Assembly: GCA_030280995.1 (NCBI GenBank)
Contig: JASXTE010000016.1
Span: forward strand, 16,238,501 to 16,302,500
DNA length: 64,000 nt
Direction: 5' to 3'
Source: Hemileia vastatrix
Taxonomy: Eukaryota; Basidiomycota; Pucciniomycetes; Pucciniales; Zaghouaniaceae
A program made the position numbers and the translations under genes. Within the stretch, counting starts at the first letter, position 1. Each line of letters starts with the position of its first letter. A model generated the notes under the pieces. That model did not search any database, was not told where the DNA came from, and saw nothing but the letters and a program-made list of their open reading frames with translations. Below, in pieces: positions 48,100 to 57,062 of the stretch.

Positions 48100-49575
48100 T
48101 ATTGGCTGGTTGTCTAGAAGAAGGGGAGAAAGAAGAGGAAACGCAGAGGAGGAAAAAGGTAATATAAAAGGGAATTAAATAAAATAATTAAATAGTATAA
48201 TTATTTTAAAAGAGAGGAAAGGAATGGACTTTTAGGGAATTTATACAACAGTGACGTTTAATAAATTTTAATATAGGTATTTAATAATTAGTTATTTTAA
48301 ATGCGCGGCAGACACTTGTTATTATTGATAGACTTAAGGTAACCTTGGATTTTTTATTTACTTTTTAAATTAGATTACTAATGCTAAATAAAAATATAAT
48401 AAATGTAATAAAATGAAATTGAGTTGAGTGTAAAGTAAGTGATAGATCTACAGGGGGTTCCCCAAGGCCCTTATATAGGCAAGGGGCCCTCTGAAGCGTC
48501 ACAAAAAATTATATTCTATAAAAAATAAAATAAGAAATAATTAATAATTAAATTAAGTTTACCAAAGCTGTAAGGGGAAAAATATAAAACAATTAAATAA
48601 AAAATAATTAAGAGCCCAAAAAATACACCAATTTAACCCCAAACAAGTCTTTAAAATAAGTGAATAATTAAATAAGATTGAAACACTTGAAGTATTAACT
48701 AATTCAATTTATAACATGTTTGATAATAGCCAATTTTAAGTGAAACATAAAAATTAAACTAGTTTAATATAATAATTAGTGTAATTTATTAATTAAGTCT
48801 GAAACATAAGATATTAATTAATATAACCCATTTTATTAGTGTAGGAATTAAATTAAGTTAAAACAATTTATTAATTTAATATTATTACTAAATTTTAGAA
48901 TTAAACATTGGTAATTAATTAAATAAAATGTTTTAACTAATTTAATACCTTAATGACATAATTATGAGTCAAAAAAGCGCTCAATAGGGGGTATCAAAGT
49001 TAGAAATCTTCCATTTCAAAATACCTCTTTTTTCCACCAAATTAACCACAATTATTTTTTTAAATATGCCATATTGTGCCCCCAAAACACCTTTCTACTG
49101 AGAATTAATGTCAAGTTTGTGGATTTCTTTTTGTGTTGTGAAATGCCTTTTAAATAATTACGAATTTTTAACTTTGATACCCCCTAATATTCATAATTCA
49201 TATGATATAAAAGTTTTATTTAATACTTTAATTTTATTTATTTGTTTAATTATATTATAAGTTAATATTTTGATTTTTTAACTATAATATATTTAATAAA
49301 TTAATTAATAATTCATAAGTATTAAATACATGAAAAACGCGCCAAAATTTTATAGAATATAAAGTGTTTTATGAGTTTTAATTGTATCTATAATTTATTT
49401 AATAATAAATTTAATATAACCCTTATTTTAGTTATATTATAATACAATTGTTATATAATTTTATTATTCAATATAATATTAATTTATATACATAAAATGC
49501 ATAATTTTTTGCCCTCATTAAGCTCCAATAGATTAACATACAGTTTACTGGGCTCCTTGTATAGCCTAGCTGACA
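48100..49575 (-). mobile_element. Solo LTR, family D, carrying a MITE
   Basis: From TGTCAGCTAGGCTATACAAG at 49575 (minus) to CCAATA at 48100, flanked by perfect CTTAC (48095-48099 and 49576-49580). It sits inside repeat E and itself holds the MITE at 48986-49185. Confidence 0.9.
48986..49185. mobile_element. MITE, AGGGGGTATCAAA family
   Basis: 200 bp, inverted ends AGGGGGTATCAAAGTTAGAA and its complement-like TTTTTAACTTTGATACCCCCT, with AAT on both sides. The unoccupied site is visible in sister family D LTRs (CCCAATATT near 52540 and 615). Confidence 0.88.
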
Positions 49576-50380
49576 CTTACAGTCACCTAGCTGTAAGCAG
49601 AATCCAAGGAATTTGTATAAACTGAAGAAAACCCTGTCCCTTTAAGTATATAAAGAGTTCACAATTAACTATTCTATAACCTCTCTACTTAATAGGGGGT
49701 ATCAAATTTAGAAATTTTCAATTATTTAAAAGGTATTTCACAACACAAAAAGAAAGCTAAAAACTTGACCTTAAGTTTCAGTAAAAAGGTGTTTTTGGGG
49801 CACAATATGGCATATTTTAAAAAATAATCATGGTTGATGTGGTGGAATAAAGAGTTATTTTAAAATGGAAGATTTCTAACTTTGATACCCCCTAATATGA
49901 ATTGACCAATAAACTATTTGTTAATAACAGTGTTGAGATTTTGAATCTGTTTTCTTTATAACAAGGTTGAAAAAACACAACAGTGAAGCTGTATTTACAA
50001 AAGTTAAATTTAATGATTGAATTATATATTTTTATGAAGCTTTATTTTTATGATTTAGTTTTTATAATCAGATCTTTGATGATGAGATCCTTAAAATGGT
50101 ACCCTATAAGTTAATATTTATAATAATGGGTGAAATTGTTAAAATTTTATTTAAAAGTGTTATATTTTTAAGGGTATTACAATTTTATAATTTGTTAAGA
50201 AAAATAATTAATTATTGTTATATATGTGTTGGTGGTTGTTGGTTGTATGATGTTATTATCCACTATATGATGTGATTGTTAAGATACAAGTTGTTAGATA
50301 GCTAGATGGATGTATCTAATTCTGAGTCTACAGGCTTTTTATGCATAGTAAGTCATGTGCCCTACTTTCCCTAACAGGAG
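49576..50380 (+). repeat. Unclassified dispersed repeat E, second locus
   Basis: Continues the repeat interrupted by the solo LTR at 48100-49575 and is similar to 28530-29284 to about the word 'GTCATGTGCC'. It contains a MITE at 49694-49893. No coding content. Confidence 0.65.
49694..49893. mobile_element. MITE, AGGGGGTATCAAA family, second copy
   Basis: Same ends and AAT flanks as the copy at 48986; its interior is in opposite orientation to it. 200 bp. Confidence 0.88.
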
Positions 50381-51138
50381 CATTCAGGAGCTTGTCCAGA
50401 GCTCATCCAGAGTTGTACAGATCTCATATGGACTTCTGAACTCAATTGTAACCTTCAAAATACTATTAAAAAATCTAGAAAAATTAAAGATGATAGAGCT
50501 ATTTCTCCCTTATATTCCATTCTAAATTTTGTAGCCTGAGCAGCCCTAGTCACCTAGTAAAAAATTATCAAAGTTAAGAAAATTATGAAAAATCAAAAAT
50601 ACTTTATAAAATTATTAAAATAGTAGAAAAATAGTTGAAATTCCAGGAAAATTCCCAAAGGTTTCTGAGACTCCTGACTTTAATTTCAATGCACTTTTAG
50701 ACTTATACTTGCACTTCCTGTCCAGTAATTATTTTTTTAAATCTTGACCTGTAAAATCAGCCCTTTTTAACCACTTTTAATACTTAATTTATTTAATATA
50801 ACCACTTTAAAATTAGATTGGCATTTCAAATATCAACAATAATTCACCAAAAATCAGTTTTTAATAAAATTAAGTGCCATACTAAACTTTAGACTACCAC
50901 AACATAAACTAGTTAGTTAATTGAAATTGATGTTTGTCATTTTTCACTCACTTTAGTTTTAACTTTTTTGGATTTACTATTTTATTAATAATTATCATAT
51001 TTCAATCCTTCAAACCAGAATATGAAGTTCCAATCAAATTTTCCTAAACCCTTTGCAACTCTTTATATTGACCACACAAGTCTATCCCATCCTCAAGATA
51101 CAATTTTTTTTCCTTCAAAATTCAGAAAGACCCCCAAT
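50381..51138 (-). other. Leader of a lost family F element, with primer site
   Basis: On the minus strand, directly after the LTR end ..CCAACA at 51139, comes ATTGGGGGTCTTTCTG (51123-51138), a primer-binding site of the same type as elements 1 and 3. No gag frame was recognised downstream (down to 50381). Confidence 0.5.
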
Positions 51139-53239
51139 TGTTGGCTTGTATGGTAGGTGAGGATGATAAATAAGTTAGAATTTAAGATAATGAAATAGAA
51201 ATGAAATAGAACTTTTTGACTTAAAATAATAGAACGGTAATTTAATAATATTTTTATGTCTTTCTCTTAACGTTGAACAGTTATAACTCAAATAAATGAT
51301 TTAATGTATATAAATAATTTGAATGTATATAAAAAAGAAAGATCCTAAACAACAAAAAGAAACACCTTTTACAGAAAAATTTTACTACAACGTGAACTTT
51401 TTTGAAGTCCACAAAATCATTGATAAATGAGTTAAAGTTGTAATATAAAATAAATTGAAAAGATATATTAAAAGATTAAGTTAATTTTTAATAAAATATT
51501 TGTAATTTAAAAAAATTATAAAATTTAATTTTAAATTTAATAAATAAAATGATTAATTTATCCCTTAAATTTCCAAGAAAATATCAAAGCCATTTTCCTT
51601 GCTTCCCCTGGCCCCCTCTAGCAGGCTTTAAGCAAGGTCTGAGTCCCTATCGGCCGGTCGTCTAGAAGAAGGGGGAAAAAAAGGAGAGGAAATGGAGAGG
51701 AGAGAAAAGTTAATGTAAAATGGAATTTAATAAAATAATAAAATAGTATAATTATTCTAAAGGAGAGGCAACAAGTAGATTTTAGGGACTTTATACAACA
51801 GTGAGGTTTAATGATTTCTAATATAAGTATTTAATAAGTAGTTGTTTTCAATGCGTGGAAGAGACTTGTTATTATTGATAGACTTAAGGCAACCTTGAAA
51901 TTTATTAGATTTAAATTAGAACTATAAGACTAATAATAATAATAATAATTTTTATAATATTTAAATATGTAATAAAATGTGAGTGTAATAAATGATGCCG
52001 CTACAGGGGATAATCCAAAGACTTTTATAGGCAAAGGACTCTCTGAGGCGTCACAATGTAGTAATTACAAAAAGGAATAACATGAAACTAGACATTAAAA
52101 AGAATAGAACTAAAACATGAAGACTGAGAGAAAAACATGAGACATTCAACTAAACCCATGATTAAGTAACTAATTTTCCTACCATAATTTCTCAAAAACA
52201 CTTAATTAAAATAATTAGTAACCAAGTAAGTTTGAAACATGAGAACAGTGAGTAAAATAATCCAAAACAGACATTATAGTGACATGTAAAGGGTTTAAGT
52301 AAAACAAATAGAATTATTTTCACGGAAAAAATTCATGTAATCAATTCAATCCAGTTTAAAGAAATTTTAATTAATTGTTTTAACTATTTAATTAATTCAA
52401 TAATTAGTTTAAATGAAACATATAATTAATTTAATGATATTTGTAATTTAAAGAGGGGATTTTAATACTATGTTATTAAATAAGTGTTATAATTTATTTA
52501 ATAATTTTTCTGACACAATTAAGGGTCAAAAAAGTGCCCAATATTATTTTTTAATAATATATGAAAAGTTTTATTTAATATATAAATTTAATTAATTAAT
52601 TAAATTACATTATAAGTAAATTTTACACATATAATTATAATATATGTTTGTAATTAATTAATTATTAATTTATAATTATTAAATACATAAAAATGCGCCA
52701 TTATTTGTAGAATATAAAATACATTATGCTTAATCTAAATGTATAAATAATTTATATAACAATAAAATTAATATAACACTTATATTTAATAAGATACTTA
52801 TATAATTTTATTGTGCAATAAAATATTAATTTATATACATCAAATAAAATTCTTACGCCCTCTTTCAGGTCCAATAAATCAACATATCATTTACTGGGCT
52901 CCTGGTATAGCCTGGCTGACAGTCCCAGTAACTACATGGACTTGGATATACATCTTTGCTGTAATTTTTATTACTTTATTTGTATTTTAATTTATTAATT
53001 AAATTCATATTAGAAAAATCAAATGAAATTTTAATTAAATAAAATATAAAATGTTTGTGTAAGTAAAAATAAATTTAAAGACTATAACATTAATTGTAAT
53101 AAAATTAATTTTAAATACACAATATAATAATCCAATAATTTGAAATATTAAATTTATAATAATATTTTAATTAATTAAATATTAAGTAATAATTTTAATC
53201 AGATCAGTTAAAGTATCTTAAATAAGTTTCTGGCTGACA
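51139..53239 (-). mobile_element. LTR, family F, with nested solo LTR
   Basis: Minus-strand LTR from TGTCAGCCAGAAACTTATT at 53239 to CAAGCCAACA at 51139. Subtracting the inserted solo LTR leaves about 0.82 kb. No 3' LTR partner is seen in the window. Confidence 0.65.
51648..52921 (-). mobile_element. Solo LTR, family D
   Basis: 1274 bp, TGTCAGCCAGGCTATACC at 52921 (minus) to CCGATA at 51648, perfect GTCCC duplications (51643-51647 and 52922-52926), inside the family F LTR. Confidence 0.92.
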
Positions 53240-53634
53240 TGTAAATTCATTAAATATTTATTATTATTTCATGACTTTTTAATAAATAAATCTGATATTT
53301 CAATCTACTAAGCTAAATTAATGGGCCATTGAACTTGTGTTGTATAAATGGTAATCATCAAAACATTAATTTGTTTCATGGGGTTCCTCTAGCCTATACT
53401 TGTGGAATCTCCCAAAGTTAGTTTCTATACTTGATTTGAATTTGGCTTGAAGGATTTTCATTACTTTAATACTAGTATATTTGAAATATCTCATTTGCTT
53501 ATTAATTATATTTATGTGATTTACACCCCTTACTTCAATAAAACTCAGGGGAGGGTATTGCCAAATTTTCCAAACAGATACAGAATTTTGTTTACTTAGC
53601 TCTATTTAAAAATAAAAATTGGTGGTGCAGTAAT
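53240..53634. other. Short unassigned stretch before element 3
   Basis: AT-rich, no gene recognised; the AAAAG target copy of element 3 ends it at 53639. Confidence 0.4.
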
Positions 53635-53639
53635 AAAAG

Positions 53640-54450
53640 TGTCAGCCAGGCTACTAGACTTACCCAGTGAAATAATTAATTATTTACTGGATGAAGCCGC
53701 ACCTTATCATTTTAATTATTATTTAATTATAATCTAGTTACATTAAAATTAGTTATAATAAATTAACTAATTACAGAATGTTAAAATTAAAAAATTAAAT
53801 AAATAATTAAAATTAAAAATATAATTTTGTCCCTTATATTTTTCTCCAACACCGTGCTCTTTTGACAGGTTGGAAAAAAATAAAATTTTATATTAAAAAA
53901 TAGATATTAAGATAAAAAAGATTTTAATATTCAAATAATATTAAATATATACAAAAAATTCAAATTTCTTATTTAGAATTGACTTCTACAGTAAATATTA
54001 AATATACTGATGTATTTCTGACATACTCTGTAAATAGATCTTTTTGATGCCTTCTTTTTAGAATAACTTATTATTTGAAATACTCCTTCTGGAATGTTCT
54101 TTCCTCTCTCTCATACTACTGTTTTTAGAATTTGATTGCCGTGTTTTGTCTCTCCTTTGCCTATAAAAGGCCTCTCTTTTTGTTGTCTTTTGAACCATCC
54201 TTTTTACCAACTTACTTATTACAACAACTACAATATAATATTTATTTCTTATATCTTATATCTTTAGTATTTACAAGGACGTAATTCTAATCTATAATTT
54301 ATATAAATATTTTAAATCTACCTCTTATCATTGAGTAAAACATCATCTTTGATTGAAAAATGCATACTAAATTATTTAGAGTCCAAGTAATCCTTAAAAT
54401 CTTCATATAACTCCATACCAGAGCTTCTAGACCAAAAGTGAACCTTGACA
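53640..54450 (+). repeat. 5' LTR of element 3 (family C)
   Basis: TGTCAGCCAGGCTACTAG to AACCTTGACA. TATAAAAGG at 54162 is the likely promoter, so R would begin about 30 bp later. Confidence 0.95.
54162..54168 (+). promoter_or_regulatory. TATA box of element 3
   Basis: CCTATAAAAGGCC, identical in the 3' LTR at 62179-62185 and at a similar position to the family A box. Confidence 0.6.
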
Positions 54451-54468
54451 ATTGGGATCCTTTCCGAA
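54451..54468 (+). other. Primer-binding site of element 3
   Basis: ATTGGGATCCTTTCCGAA directly after the LTR; TGG starts two bases in, as expected for pairing with a tRNA 3' CCA end. The tRNA species was not identified. Confidence 0.65.
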
Positions 54469-54904
54469 ATATTGACGGTGCAACGTTACTTGAGGCGTAA
54501 TCAAGGGGACCATTGGCGTAAAAGTACCTGTACAGGACGAGAGAAGGCGAGAAAACAAAGAACGTCATATGTCACGTGATAAAAGTTTTTGCTGCAAACA
54601 GGAATCGAACCGCGCTCCAAAACTTAAGTTCATATACTGACTAAACATCATATATATTGTGGTAATTATTGTTATTACTATTTGTGGGTTACTCTTTACT
54701 CTTCATTTGCTACGTATTTCCTTTTACTCAGCACTCTGTAAGTGGCATTAATTTGCTCATTTTGCAGGGGGAGGTGTCTGGTAATTTGGAATTTAATTTT
54801 ATTATTATATTTTTTTTTTAATTTTTCCTGGTTGACCATAATAGAGCAATAACTGTTCTTAGTCCCAGAAGTAATAAAATAATTATATTTTAATTTTAAT
54901 TATT

Positions 54905-55495
54905 ATCATTTTTCAGTTGACAATTGTCCTGATTAATTTGAATTTTAATTGTTCCAGTTGACAAATCACCCTGACAATAATATTTTTTATTAATAAAATA
55001 ATTATTATAATTTTTCGGTTGACATTTGTCCTGATTAATTTAAATTTTAATTGTTCCAGTTGACAAATTGTCCTGACAATAATATTTTTTTATTAATAAA
55101 TAATTCACATTTAATTACCTCAGTTGACTTTGAGTCCTGGTAATCCAATAAATCTTTTTAATTAATAAAACTCATATTTAATTACTTCAGTTGACATTAA
55201 GTCCTGGTAGTTAAGTGATCAGTAATAGAATTTTAAAATAAAACTTCATATTTAATTAATTCAGTTGACATTAAGTCCTGGTAGTTAAGTGATCAGTTAA
55301 AATAATTTTTTTTTTAATTAATAAAGATTCATATTTGATTATTTCAGTTGACAATAAATCCTGGTAATAAATTAGTTGATTTAAATCCTGAAAATGAAAA
55401 ATTAATAGAAATTCTAATTTATTTCTACAGTTGATTGTATTATCCTGATTTTAAATTTTTTTTATTAATTTTATTTAAGTTGATTTTTATCCTAA
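54905..55495 (+). repeat. Leader with ten CAGTTGAC..TCCTG motifs
   Basis: Copies begin near 54913, 54955, 55016, 55058, 55121, 55187, 55262, 55345, 55428 and 55479, spaced 40-85 bp. The first copies contain GACAATTGTC, a palindrome that could form small hairpins; later ones have lost it. They lie in the untranslated leader before gag. The leader ends in a pyrimidine tract plus TTTCAG 12 bases before the gag ATG, which resembles a 3' splice site. Confidence 0.7.
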
Positions 55496-55598
55496 AAAGA
55501 TTTTTTTTATTATTTTTATTTTATTTCTGTTAAATAAAAATTAAAAATAATAACTAATTAATTTTTGTCTCTTTCCTTCATTTCAGTAGAATCTTAAA

Positions 55599-57062
55599 AT
55601 GACTGATCAAAGTGGTTTTTCTGCACATGAAGAGGAACTAGACTTAATTGATTATGATGAGCCTACTTCTGTAAGTTCTCCTTTAACAAGAAGAATTTCT
55701 CAAACTAATAAATCCTTGCCCCAAACAGGATGTAGAGATGGAAGAAGTAGAAATCCTAGTGGACAATACTCAGGATCAGAAGCCCATGACAAACCCACCA
55801 GAAGAGCTTCCAAAAGGCTTCAGGATAAAAAAGATGCCGTTTTCTCAGCAGGTAAAGAATCTGTCTACCCACATAAAGGAGTTAAGGACAGACAGCTTGA
55901 GACTAAAGGTAAGGGTAGATGCCTTGGAAGAAAAGGTGAGAAGAACAGATACTTTTCTCCAAGAGAAGAAGAAACCTCTTCCTCCCAGGGATCAACAACA
56001 ATTGGCTCCCCAATCCCAAGAGATGGTGGAAGTGTCCAAGTGGAAGTGGGACTGGCTCAACACTCAGTGGGACTACTTGGCTCAAAACCAGCATCAGTTA
56101 CCTCAGGTAGGTCCATCAAGGCCCACCCAGGCCAACCCCACTCCTCCCCACCCTTATCAAGGAGGCGAAAGAAGAAGGAAGCCCAATATGGTGATACCCA
56201 GCAAACCCTGGTACGTCCCTCTATTGATTCTCAAGTGCCTTTTCTTGTGGCTGACTCTGTTCCTTCAGGTAAATCTGGAAGGCAGGATGAAACCTTGAGA
56301 CCTATAGAGGCTGGGAATAGTAGACAGATATCTCATGTATCTAATCCTTTACTTTTAATTGCTACCTCAATGATTAATCCTGATATGGCTCTGATTGATG
56401 AAACTCTTGACCCTGAGTTCTATGAGAGTCTGGAAAGTTACTCAGTTTCCTTATTGAGAAACACTCCAGATGTAGCAAGAATTAATGATGAGCACTTGAG
56501 AGATATTATTGCCAAGCAAAATCATATAATGAACAATATGCAATTGACTCAGAGATATAATAGTTTGTTAACTGATCAGGGTTATCAAGAATTAAGAAGT
56601 GAAGCACAGAGAGTCTTTGATGAATTGTCTCATTACAAAGCAACCCATGAAAAGAAAATTGCTTTATGGCAAAATATAAAAAATGATTTTTCTAAACTAA
56701 AAGATACTGTATCTGCCTGTTGCCAGGAGGTAGAGATAGATAAGATAAATCTGAAAAGATTGAGTGACCATTTGTCATCTTTTCAACATAAAAATCAATT
56801 ATCTTTTGCAACTATCAATGAAATTTTATCTAGTCTTCCAAGAATGAAAACAAGACTAACAATCATTGAAGAAAAATTGAACTCATTGTTAAATGACCAA
56901 AAATATTCTGAAATTTCTGTGAAGGAACATATAGTGCAGGATGCTCAAATAGTACCTGTGGCTAGTTCATCTAAAGTAAAAATAGCTCCAGAAATACCTG
57001 TTGATAACACTGAGTTTCATCAAAAACTGATGATGCACCAGGATCTGCAACAGAAGGATTAA
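55599..57062 (+). CDS. Element 3 Gag, N-terminal and coiled-coil part
   Basis: ATG 55599 (MTDQSGFSAHEEELDLIDYD). The first 230 residues are Ser/Gly/Arg-rich; residues about 260-460 are predicted coiled coil (RLTIIEEKLNSLLNDQ near the end), matching element 1 (LQRVEIKVANIL). The frame closes at 57060-57062, but homologous sequence continues in the -1 frame (57014-57162, TDDAPGSATEGLNNE, QLEKLQLLLTQKQ, QKNWPK) and then in the original frame from about 57165 (DQYPTFDGD). A 1-base extra A near 57162 accounts for the second change. Element 1 reads the same region in one frame, so these are probably mutations. Confidence 0.8.
   Translation: MTDQSGFSAHEEELDLIDYDEPTSVSSPLTRRISQTNKSLPQTGCRDGRSRNPSGQYSGSEAHDKPTRRASKRLQDKKDAVFSAGKESVYPHKGVKDRQLETKGKGRCLGRKGEKNRYFSPREEETSSSQGSTTIGSPIPRDGGSVQVEVGLAQHSVGLLGSKPASVTSGRSIKAHPGQPHSSPPLSRRRKKKEAQYGDTQQTLVRPSIDSQVPFLVADSVPSGKSGRQDETLRPIEAGNSRQISHVSNPLLLIATSMINPDMALIDETLDPEFYESLESYSVSLLRNTPDVARINDEHLRDIIAKQNHIMNNMQLTQRYNSLLTDQGYQELRSEAQRVFDELSHYKATHEKKIALWQNIKNDFSKLKDTVSACCQEVEIDKINLKRLSDHLSSFQHKNQLSFATINEILSSLPRMKTRLTIIEEKLNSLLNDQKYSEISVKEHIVQDAQIVPVASSSKVKIAPEIPVDNTEFHQKLMMHQDLQQKD
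55738..56298 (+). CDS. Second ORF nested in gag of element 3 (+1 frame)
   Basis: 186 codons from ATG 55738 (MEEVEILVDNTQDQKPM), open throughout and entirely within the gag frame. Features: ELPKGFRIKKMPFSQQV, a coiled coil (NLSTHIKELRTDSLRLKVRV..LEEKV), SKWKWDWLNTQWDYL, Pro-rich PTPPHPYQGGERRRK. The same order is found in element 1's nested ORF (14295-14744), with its coiled coil, KWKWDW and HPYRG. Either it is a separate small protein or a frameshifted extension; no motif gives its role. Confidence 0.65.
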   Translation: MEEVEILVDNTQDQKPMTNPPEELPKGFRIKKMPFSQQVKNLSTHIKELRTDSLRLKVRVDALEEKVRRTDTFLQEKKKPLPPRDQQQLAPQSQEMVEVSKWKWDWLNTQWDYLAQNQHQLPQVGPSRPTQANPTPPHPYQGGERRRKPNMVIPSKPWYVPLLILKCLFLWLTLFLQVNLEGRMKP

